A program made the translations under genes and the position numbers. The notes beneath the pieces are model-generated. The model was not told the DNA's origin. It did no database searches and saw only the letters and a list, made by a program, of their open reading frames with translations. 46,484 bases of DNA, from assembly GCF_009766095.1 (NCBI RefSeq), contig NZ_LMUD01000044.1, positions 91,961 through 138,444 of the forward strand, written 5' to 3'. This DNA is from Granulicella sp. S190. GTDB taxonomy: Bacteria; Acidobacteriota; Terriglobia; Terriglobales; Acidobacteriaceae. This document shows, piece after piece, positions 41,652-46,484 of this stretch. The first letter of the stretch is position 1. Every line of letters starts with the position of its first letter.

Positions 41652-41735
41652 CCCATCAGCCCCCGGGCACCCACCCCAGCGCAGACCCCCACTCCCCTGC
41701 GCATCTCACAGCACATAAATACCGAAGGAAGCGTC

Positions 41736-42590
41736 ATGACCACCGCAAGCACCGCAATTCGGGAAATCGCTATCGCCCACAGCCCCGACTCCGACGACGC
41801 CTTTATGTTCTACGGCCTCGCCACGAACAAGGTCAGAGTCCCCGGCTTCAAGTTCACCCACACTCTCACTGACATCGAGACCCTCAATCACCGCGCAATC
41901 AACGAGGCCTTCTACGACGTCACGGCTATCTCTTTCCACGCCTACCCTTATCTTCAGGACAACTACACGCTCATGTCCTGCGGAGGCAGCGTTGGCGAAG
42001 GCTACGGCCCCATGATCGTAGCGCCGCGCAAGCTCTCCCTCGACGAGGTCAAGAAGACACGCATCGCGGTCCCGGGCACCCTTACCACCGCCTACCTCAC
42101 GCTTAAGCTCTTCGCACCCGAGATCGAAACCGTCACCGTTCCTTTTGACAAAATAATCCCCGCCGTAGTCGCCGGCGAGTTCGATGCCGGTCTCATCATC
42201 CACGAAGGCCAACTCACCTACGCAAACGACGGCCTCATCAAGCTGCTCGACCTCGGCCAATGGTGGCGCGAGCAAACGGGTCTGCCTCTTCCACTCGGTG
42301 GTAACGCAATCCGCCGCTCCTTGGGAGCCGAGACGCTCCTCACCACGACCAACGCTCTACGCGACAGCATTCAGCACGCCCTCGATAACCGCGAAGAGGC
42401 TCTGGCCTACGCGATGCAGTTCGCTCGTGATCTTGACCCAACGCTCGCTAATCGATTTGTAGGCATGTATGTCAACGAGCGCACTCTCAACTACGGCGAA
42501 GACGGCAAGGACGCGATTCGCAAGCTACTCGCCATGGGCTACGATCGCGGCATCATCCCTCACCGCGCCAACGTAGACTTCGTCGGTTAG
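41736..42590 (+). CDS. mqnD: 1,4-dihydroxy-6-naphthoate synthase MqnD (futalosine pathway)
   Basis: This 284-residue periplasmic-binding-protein-like enzyme acts late in the futalosine route to menaquinone, forming 1,4-dihydroxy-6-naphthoate from cyclic de-hypoxanthinyl futalosine. Signatures are IAHSPDSDDAFMFYGL, FYDVTAISFHAYPYL, YGPMIVAPRKL, DAGLIIHEGQLTYANDGL, PLGGNAIRR, and YVNERTLNYGEDG. SPDSDDAFMFYGL and LGGNAIRR point to MqnD rather than MqnA. The start has AAGGAAG upstream. No other menaquinone gene is in the window. It implies respiration with menaquinone. Confidence 0.92.
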   Translation: MTTASTAIREIAIAHSPDSDDAFMFYGLATNKVRVPGFKFTHTLTDIETLNHRAINEAFYDVTAISFHAYPYLQDNYTLMSCGGSVGEGYGPMIVAPRKLSLDEVKKTRIAVPGTLTTAYLTLKLFAPEIETVTVPFDKIIPAVVAGEFDAGLIIHEGQLTYANDGLIKLLDLGQWWREQTGLPLPLGGNAIRRSLGAETLLTTTNALRDSIQHALDNREEALAYAMQFARDLDPTLANRFVGMYVNERTLNYGEDGKDAIRKLLAMGYDRGIIPHRANVDFVG

Positions 42591-42638
42591 TAGAGAGCAA
42601 CATCACCACCTGCGGACTACCTCATCCGCTAGTAGACA

Positions 42639-42713
42639 TCGACTTATTTCAACTAACTCACAGCTTGCATCGCGCAATTTACGCTGCAAGCTGTGTTATC
42701 TTTAATAAGTCGA
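42639..42713. terminator. Nested inverted repeat downstream of mqnD
   Basis: The outer arms TCGACTTATT (42639-42648) and AATAAGTCGA (42704-42713) and the inner arms ACAGCTTGCA (42660-42669) and TGCAAGCTGT (42685-42694) are both perfect 10-bp pairs about a common centre. A T-rich stretch (GTTATCTTT) follows the inner stem. It begins 49 bases after the mqnD stop; a terminator is the simplest reading. Confidence 0.55.
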
Positions 42714-42786
42714 GCGATTGAGTCCAGCCTGCAACATCCCAAGCGAAGACTCTTGCCGACCTCCCCTCCAGGAGCAAAAAACAAAA

Positions 42787-42862
42787 GGACGCGTAGCTCA
42801 GTTGGTAGAGCATTCGACTCTTAATCGACTGGTCGTAGGTTCGATCCCTACCGCGTCCACCA
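42787..42862 (+). tRNA. tRNA-Lys (anticodon CUU)
   Basis: This 76-base tRNA with encoded CCA has acceptor stem GGACGCG/CGCGTCC (perfect), D arm GCTC-AGTTGGTAGA-GAGC, anticodon loop CTCTTAA giving anticodon CTT, and T arm GTAGG-TTCGATC-CCTAC. The top pair of the anticodon stem is T·C; the other four pairs are intact. Discriminator base A is followed by CCA. The 3' end is the probable attachment site of the adjacent integrase. Confidence 0.95.
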
Positions 42863-42910
42863 CTTTCTCCCAATCTCTCAAGCACTTACCGTTACCGGTT
42901 CGTTTGCTCC

Positions 42911-44062
42911 CTACGATGCGTTTTCCGAAACATGACCAAAAACCTGACCAAACTTTTTTCGCCGGTTGCGCTGGTTGATCGCAATCCGCAGTGGTTCCAG
43001 TTCCTGGTGCTGATACGGCTCCATCGACTTCAGGTCGGCGTGCCCCATGGACTTGCTTACTGCAAAGGCATTGCCGCTCTTTTCCATCGTGTAGGTGCCG
43101 TAGGTGTGCCTTGCTGAATACGGGACCAGTTTCTTATCCAGCCCCGCCCTTCCTCGGGCAGCCTGAAAGCCCTTGGCAATCGTTGTGAGATGACCGGACT
43201 TCGAACGAGAGGAAGAAAAAACCCAACCCTCTTTTCTCGATCCGCACCACCCTCGCAACATGGTCTTCATGCGGTCGCTCATCGGTACGAAGCGGGTGGC
43301 GTTATCCGTCTTGCCCTCCGGAACCCAAATGCGGTTCTGATCCCAGTCGATGTTTTCGATTCGCATGGGAAAAACCTCGTCCGGTCGCATGCCACTGTCC
43401 TGCAGGATGACCACGACCAGCCAAGCCTGCTGCCTGAGCCGTTTGATCCTGCGGTGTTCGACCGGTTCTAAATAAGCCTGCTCGAGTTCATCCTCTGCCC
43501 GCTCATCTATCATCCGATCCCGCCCAGGAGCCTTCGATAGCCTGATCTTCGGAGCATCCCGCAATAGCTTCCATTCAACGGCCTTGTTGTGCATTCGCTT
43601 CAAGGTGCGCAGAGCCTGGTTCGTGTAATGGCCGGTGCAGGTCACCGTCTCCTTCTTTTCTTCATACCTCCCTTCCTTATCTTTCTTCTTCCTGTTAAGC
43701 AGTGGTCGCTCAAAGACAATTGACTCGGCCACGTCTTGCGAGATGTGGTCGATCCTCATGCCGGCAAGCTTGGACAGACGTAACAACCGCCATCCGTAAC
43801 GGTAATATCGCTTTCCGTTGGGCGTCAGCTGCTGCGAATTGTCCACCCATTCCAGAAACCGTTCTGCAAGGTCTCTGAGGACAGGAGGTTTCTTCCTACC
43901 CAACTCGATGGCATCGCCTTGCTGAAGGTGCGCCAGCAAGCTGGCTTCAACAACCGCCGCAGCGGTCTTCTTGGTTTTCTTCGTACTCTTGCGGTGCCGT
44001 TCTCCATCGAAGTAGAACGAGTACCACCAGTAACGACTATCTTTGGGACGAAACAGAGACAA
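42911..44062 (-). CDS. Tyrosine recombinase / phage-type integrase
   Basis: This 383-residue protein (from a TTG) starts with an Arm-DNA-like N-terminus (LSLFRPKDSRYWWYSFYF, then GERHRKSTKKTKKTAAAVVE). A SAM-like core-binding domain with LRDLAERFLEWVDNSQQLTP follows, then the catalytic domain. Visible catalytic residues are Arg in LQDSGMRPDEVFPMRIEN, the Y-S-A-R-H box (PYSARHTYGTY), G-H in SKSMGHADLKSMEPYQHQEL, and Tyr in EPYQH. The first His of H-x-x-R is Tyr, a common variant. I chose TTG at 44062 because GGAGG lies 6 bases upstream and the protein then begins at the conserved Arm domain. It overlaps the excisionase gene by 26 bases and points to tRNA-Lys. Confidence 0.9.
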   Translation of the reverse strand: MSLFRPKDSRYWWYSFYFDGERHRKSTKKTKKTAAAVVEASLLAHLQQGDAIELGRKKPPVLRDLAERFLEWVDNSQQLTPNGKRYYRYGWRLLRLSKLAGMRIDHISQDVAESIVFERPLLNRKKKDKEGRYEEKKETVTCTGHYTNQALRTLKRMHNKAVEWKLLRDAPKIRLSKAPGRDRMIDERAEDELEQAYLEPVEHRRIKRLRQQAWLVVVILQDSGMRPDEVFPMRIENIDWDQNRIWVPEGKTDNATRFVPMSDRMKTMLRGWCGSRKEGWVFSSSRSKSGHLTTIAKGFQAARGRAGLDKKLVPYSARHTYGTYTMEKSGNAFAVSKSMGHADLKSMEPYQHQELEPLRIAINQRNRRKKFGQVFGHVSENAS

Positions 44063-44282
44063 GGTGTTCCTCCATGTGTGCCCGCACAGACGGAATACGC
44101 TCGCTCTCGTGGAGAAAATTCTCCACGTCGGTTTTATCATAGCGAACACTTCCCCTCAGCTTGTGCCATTTCGGACCGACCTCTGAGGAACGCCATTGCC
44201 TTAAAGTGCCTTCTGCAATCCCAAGAAGCTTTGAGAGTTCCTTGGTACTCAGGAAGCGCGTTGAATCTAGAGCTGTGTTCAT
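44037..44282 (-). CDS. Excisionase-like HTH DNA-binding protein
   Basis: This 81-residue protein has a MerR/AlpA-type winged helix-turn-helix: FLSTKELSKLLGIAEGTLRQ, then WRSSEVGPKWHKLRGSVRYD and KTDVENFLHES. This 'sTkELskLLgi..tLrqWr...GP.....g.vRY...dv..fl' pattern is the excisionase/HTH_17 family. It overlaps the integrase start by 26 bases, so the two are probably one operon controlling excision. The ATG is followed by MNTALDSTRF. It is a directionality factor by analogy. Confidence 0.85.
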   Translation of the reverse strand: MNTALDSTRFLSTKELSKLLGIAEGTLRQWRSSEVGPKWHKLRGSVRYDKTDVENFLHESERIPSVRAHMEEHLVSVSSQR

Positions 44283-44630
44283 GGCTATCCCCTGCTGTCG
44301 GCATATCGAGCCTTGCAGCCATATATGAAATAACCCCGTCTCGAATTTCGGTCAAATTACCCCCATCGAACGGGGCTTTTCGCATTCAGACATAAATTTC
44401 CATAAGATTTGCGACCGTCTTCAGCCGTGTAACCAACATCTCTGACTCATCGATGTACGTCACTGTAGGGAGATCTGCACTTCCCCCAGAACTTCCGAAT
44501 CAAATTTGACCGAGTATCGGAAGTGCAGCATGCTGACAGCGCTCTTGAAGGATGCAGTTCCCAGCCTGATGGGTGGAATTGCAATCGACAAGAAGCAGTC
44601 CGTCACAAGCTGTTCCTAGGGAGGAAATCT
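44283..44630. other. 348-base intergenic region with competing hairpins
   Basis: No gene is supported. The upstream part must carry the promoter of the excisionase gene. From 44475 to 44535 there is a dense structural cluster (two alternative stems sharing one arm and a 10-bp palindrome) in front of the HTH-nucleotidyltransferase gene. Confidence 0.6.
44475..44535 (+). promoter_or_regulatory. Mutually exclusive hairpins plus palindrome upstream of the nucleotidyltransferase
   Basis: The right arm TCGGAAGTGCAG (44517-44528) can pair either with CTGCACTTCC (44475-44484, 10 bp) or with ACTTCCGA (44491-44498, 8 bp), not with both. A palindrome CAGCATGCTG (44526-44535) follows. It lies about 95 bases before the ATG at 44631. 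Either an RNA switch-like leader or a cluster of binding sites for a dimeric protein would fit. Confidence 0.45.
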
Positions 44631-45323
44631 ATGCGAGTCACAACCGAGCAAAACATTGCGGGGCAGTCGGCGTTAAAAGTACGCAACTTTCTGAGGAAGC
44701 ATTATTTCAAGGGAATTTCTGTCAGAAAGGCCGAAACGGCGTTGGAGCTAAGTCAAGAAAACGCCGCCGCGTTTCTGAACGAACTCGTTCTCTTGGGGTA
44801 TATCAACCAGCAGTGGGAGAATGCGCATCAATGGTTCGAGCTGACGTTACAGGGAGAAGCGTTGGCACATACGACGGCAGCCAAGCCCATTCACCGGAAG
44901 ACCGCCGAAAAAGCACTTGCCCACTTCATGGAACGGGTTCATAGGGTTAACTCCACCTCCGAATATCTCTATCGAATTAGTGATGTGATCTTGTTCGGCA
45001 GCATACTATCCAACATTGAGCGCCTAGGCGATGTAGACATTGCACTCCAGCTGGAAGCAAAGGTTAATGACGAGAAAGTCTTTCAAGATTGGGCTACGGC
45101 TCGTGGGCGTGTAGCTCAAGCTGCGGGTAGATCATTTCGCGGCGCGATCGATTGGATCTGTTGGCCTCAGATGGAAATCATCTTGCAACTTAAAGCCAGG
45201 TCCCGCAGTTTGAGTTTGCACACACTAGAGGAGGTTCGCCTCCTACCCAACTTGTCCTATCGGGTACTGTTAGGTGATGCCAAAAGAATTGAAGCCCTGA
45301 TTCCGACCGGACGCGCCCTCTAA
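44631..45323 (+). CDS. HTH-nucleotidyltransferase fusion protein
   Basis: This 230-residue protein has an N-terminal winged-helix segment (about 12-58: SALKVRNFLRKHYFKGISVR and AAAFLNELVLLGYINQQW). A C-terminal minimal nucleotidyltransferase domain follows, with ISDVILFGSILSNIERLGDV giving Gly-Ser at 123-124 and an Asp-x-Asp at 134-136, then GRVAQAAGRSFRGAIDWICW and MEIILQLKARSRSLSLHTLE. The GS-x9-DxD pattern is that of MNT/AbiEii-type nucleotidyltransferases, often toxins or antitoxins that modify RNA or proteins. I chose the ATG at 44631, with GGGAGGAAATCT directly upstream; the frame to 44523 is not used. No HEPN or antitoxin partner is adjacent. Cargo of the tRNA-linked element. Confidence 0.75.
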   Translation: MRVTTEQNIAGQSALKVRNFLRKHYFKGISVRKAETALELSQENAAAFLNELVLLGYINQQWENAHQWFELTLQGEALAHTTAAKPIHRKTAEKALAHFMERVHRVNSTSEYLYRISDVILFGSILSNIERLGDVDIALQLEAKVNDEKVFQDWATARGRVAQAAGRSFRGAIDWICWPQMEIILQLKARSRSLSLHTLEEVRLLPNLSYRVLLGDAKRIEALIPTGRAL

Positions 45324-45366
45324 TGTTTTTGATAAAGGAGAAACGTTTCGGAATTGCTCAAAATTT

Positions 45367-45603
45367 TCACTTGGCCAACGGTCCCGGATGATTTGACGAT
45401 GCGAATTTGACAAGCGCCTGAGCAGGAATTAAAACCCTTGAACCGATTCTCTTACTTTGAATAAAACCACCAGCGATTAGATAATCCAAGGCTCTGAGAC
45501 TGATCGAAAGGCGCCATGCCGCTTCACGTCGACTCACCAATAACCTATCTGTCGATTGCCTATTTGTTTGCTGGGCTTGTTTCGAAACTGAGTCAGGTCT
45601 CAA
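45367..45603 (-). CDS. Small HTH (excisionase-type) DNA-binding protein
   Basis: This protein of about 78 residues has a polar N-terminus and a winged-helix segment RLLVSRREAAWRLSISLRAL followed by DYLIAGGFIQSKRIGSRVLI and PAQALVKFASS. That is the HTH_17/excisionase-like fold, with 'LLvSrreAA.rLsiSlraldyLi..G.i.skRIG.RvLIPa..L..Fa'. The start is a TTG at 45603 preceded by GGGAG-type sequence; starts at inner TTG/GTG codons (just before VSRRE) are possible. It may regulate the element or act as its second directionality factor. Confidence 0.65.
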   Translation of the reverse strand: MRPDSVSKQAQQTNRQSTDRLLVSRREAAWRLSISLRALDYLIAGGFIQSKRIGSRVLIPAQALVKFASSNHPGPLAK

Positions 45604-45954
45604 ATCTCCCTACTTCTCCTGCGTGAAGATTAAGTGGTCTCTTGCTTCTATCAAGCCTATGGCAGCAATCTTTAAAACGCATCAATTCGTGCATTCTCTT
45701 CTGGAGCAAACCGCTCCTTGGTTTGTTTATTGTTAGGTCACGCCCCGTGGCGGCAATTGACTGACTTGCGATTCACCAAAAATTGAGGTCAAAGACGGTC
45801 AGAATGACCGCAAAGACTCCCGCTCATTGAACATAAATATCAAATGCGGCTGAACCGTTAACTCTTCGCCTTGAGAGGGCGACGCGTTAACGGTCAGCTG
45901 AATACATCTAAGTAAACTATTCAAATTGTTAGGCTTAATGATTCAGACTCTCTG
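45604..45954. other. 351-base intergenic region with long hairpin and 9-bp direct repeats
   Basis: No convincing ORF. ATTGTTAGG occurs at 45732 and 45923, 191 bases apart. A long two-tier hairpin lies at 45849-45898. The base composition is clearly less GC-rich than the chromosomal part of the window. Confidence 0.6.
45849..45898. repeat. Two-tier hairpin (13-bp plus 5-bp stems)
   Basis: GCTGAACCGTTAAC (45849-45862) pairs with GTTAACGGTCAGC (45886-45898) with a single bulged A. Inside it, TCGCC pairs with GGCGA around TTGAGAG. It resembles a structured recombination site or terminator; attC consensus boxes are not in the right places. Confidence 0.5.
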
Positions 45955-46287
45955 CTATAACGCAAGGTGGAGCAGAATTTCTGCGGCATTCTTGTTCTTG
46001 GAGGGCGGTAGGTATGTAGCGTGTACGCGAGGAAGGCCGGTTCCTTGATGCACCTCGAGAACATCCTTCAATAGTTTTCGGAACTGCTGGGAAGCGCCAG
46101 GCTTCAGCTTATAGCGAAGAAGAAGAACACACTTGGTAGACACTGACGAATCCGGTTCTGTCTGCTCACGAAAATAGACATATAGCATCGGGCGGTTATC
46201 TTCTGGCGGAAAGTAAGGGTCGATCTCCCCATACCGCTGCAATGCAATTTGAAACTCTTCCAGGGTACCTGTGAGCTCTCCTCTCAC
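45955..46287 (-). CDS. 110-residue protein of unknown function
   Basis: The frame from a GTG at 46287 encodes LEEFQIALQRYGEIDPYFPP, then NRPMLYVYFREQTEPDSSVS, KCVLLLRYKLKPGASQQFRK and PRVHATYLPPSKNKNAAEIL. It has alternating beta/helix character and no signal or membrane helix. I do not recognise the family. The GTG has no strong ribosome-binding site and the same frame meets a stop only nine codons upstream, so a different start or a truncated gene (perhaps by the IS3-type insertion to the right) is possible. Confidence 0.45.
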   Translation of the reverse strand: MRGELTGTLEEFQIALQRYGEIDPYFPPEDNRPMLYVYFREQTEPDSSVSTKCVLLLRYKLKPGASQQFRKLLKDVLEVHQGTGLPRVHATYLPPSKNKNAAEILLHLAL

Positions 46288-46388
46288 GTCAGACGGGGCA
46301 CCGATCTTGTTTCAAAACATCACCACGGTAAGGTGTGCCGTCCTCAATTCCTTATTTATAAGTTCCTGCGGCCTTCCGAACGCTGGAA

Positions 46389-46484
46389 TGACCTGCTCCC
46401 TTGGATCCGCACCTACGCAAGTATGATTTCGGATTCAGGGAGGAGAGCAGTATGAGCAAGAGCAAGCACAGCGAAGCGCAGATT
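46389..46484 (+). mobile_element. Left end of an IS3-family insertion sequence (cut by window)
   Basis: TGACCTGCTCCCTTGG at 46389 resembles the terminal inverted repeat of IS3/IS407-group elements (TGACC-type ends). It is followed about 50 bases later by a ribosome-binding site (GGGAGGAGAGCAG) and the start of an OrfA-type transposase. The other end is outside the window. Confidence 0.65.
46452..46484 (+). CDS. IS3-family transposase OrfA, first 11 codons
   Basis: The ATG at 46452 opens MSKSKHSEAQI, matching the N-terminus usual for IS3 OrfA ('MxKSRFTEEQIIxxLKE'), which begins the HTH_Tnp_1 domain. GGGAGGAGAG lies just upstream. Only 11 residues are in view, so the call rests on this motif plus the inverted-repeat-like sequence in front of it. 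Confidence 0.65.
   Translation, partial: MSKSKHSEAQI

Larger units (their letters stand above)
42863..46388. mobile_element. Visible part of a tRNA-Lys-associated integrative element
   Basis: A tyrosine recombinase gene ends 48 bases past the tRNA 3' end and reads toward it, with an excisionase-like gene overlapping upstream. Beyond lie an HTH-nucleotidyltransferase, a small HTH protein, an unrecognised ORF and hairpin-rich lower-GC DNA, then an IS3-type end. This is the standard picture of integration into a tRNA 3' end. No second copy of the tRNA 3' sequence was seen up to the edge, so the element's other end lies outside or has been lost. Confidence 0.6.

Noticed and set aside
42679..42885. 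Minus-strand ORF across tRNA-Lys
   Set aside because: The peptide contains GRDRTYDQSIKSRMLYQLSY, the well-known artefact of translating a tRNA gene backwards.
45735..45932. Integron attC site or gene cassette
   Set aside because: GTTAGGT/GTTAGGC boxes exist but no RYYYAAC box pairs with them at a proper distance, and no integron integrase is present.
1..46484. CRISPR array or rRNA genes
   Set aside because: No regularly spaced direct repeats and no rRNA-like conserved sequence were seen on either strand.

Overview
The window reads as a chromosomal segment of a Gram-negative Acidobacteriota, most likely class Terriglobia (Granulicella/Edaphobacter/Terriglobus-like). The reasons are: high-GC coding bias; an lpxB gene (outer membrane with lipid A); a futalosine-pathway menaquinone gene (mqnD); a large two-FtsX-domain 'ADOP' permease of the kind amplified in this phylum; a SurA/PpiD-type chaperone; and an intergenic hairpin repeat (core CATTCCGCAGCGAAGCGG) that I associate with this group. 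The taxonomic call is inference; no rRNA is present.

Layout. 1-2613 (minus): the 5' end of an ABC exporter, a four-helix membrane protein, a DUF427 protein, a small secreted protein and a CusF-SCO1 fusion lipoprotein. 2632-10216 (plus): an MFS transporter followed by an AddB-like nuclease and an AddA/RecB-like helicase-nuclease whose genes overlap (double-strand-break processing). 10250-16983 (minus): a complete phosphate module read phoB-phoR-pstS-pstC-pstA-pstB-phoU, with a strong hairpin terminator/attenuator between pstS and pstC and a GTAAC 11-bp direct repeat upstream of pstS. 17143-19348 (plus): a stand-alone receiver protein and a CHASE3-PAS histidine kinase. 19362-21673 (minus): hemW and a threonine aldolase. 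21777-24648 (plus): a DUF1223 thioredoxin-like exported protein and an ABC exporter. 24635-29337: a YdeI/OmdA-like protein (minus), then lpxB, a catalytically degenerate M1-peptidase/TPR protein and a Phd-PIN toxin-antitoxin pair (plus). 29348-36587 (minus): two MacB-type permeases without an ATPase, a lone NAD-binding domain protein with a 61-aa partner, malQ and a PpiD-like foldase. 36933-42590: a 64-residue perfect-heptad mini-protein, the ADOP permease, ftsB (minus), bioY and mqnD.

From the tRNA-Lys(CUU) gene at 42787 to the right edge the character changes. A tyrosine recombinase and an excisionase-like gene abut the tRNA 3' end. They are followed by sparse, lower-GC, hairpin-rich DNA with an HTH-nucleotidyltransferase, a second small HTH protein, an unrecognised small ORF and the left end of an IS3-family element. 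This is the signature of an integrative element in a tRNA gene; its far attachment site is not in the window.

Most of the window is housekeeping. The parts most worth following up are: the lpxB reading frame, which has no ATG/GTG/TTG for its conserved N-terminus; the M1-like protein that lacks two of three zinc ligands and the catalytic glutamate; the NQ-heptad mini-protein; and the HTH-nucleotidyltransferase with competing hairpins on the tRNA-linked element. I did not find a clearly new multi-gene system, CRISPR array or rRNA.
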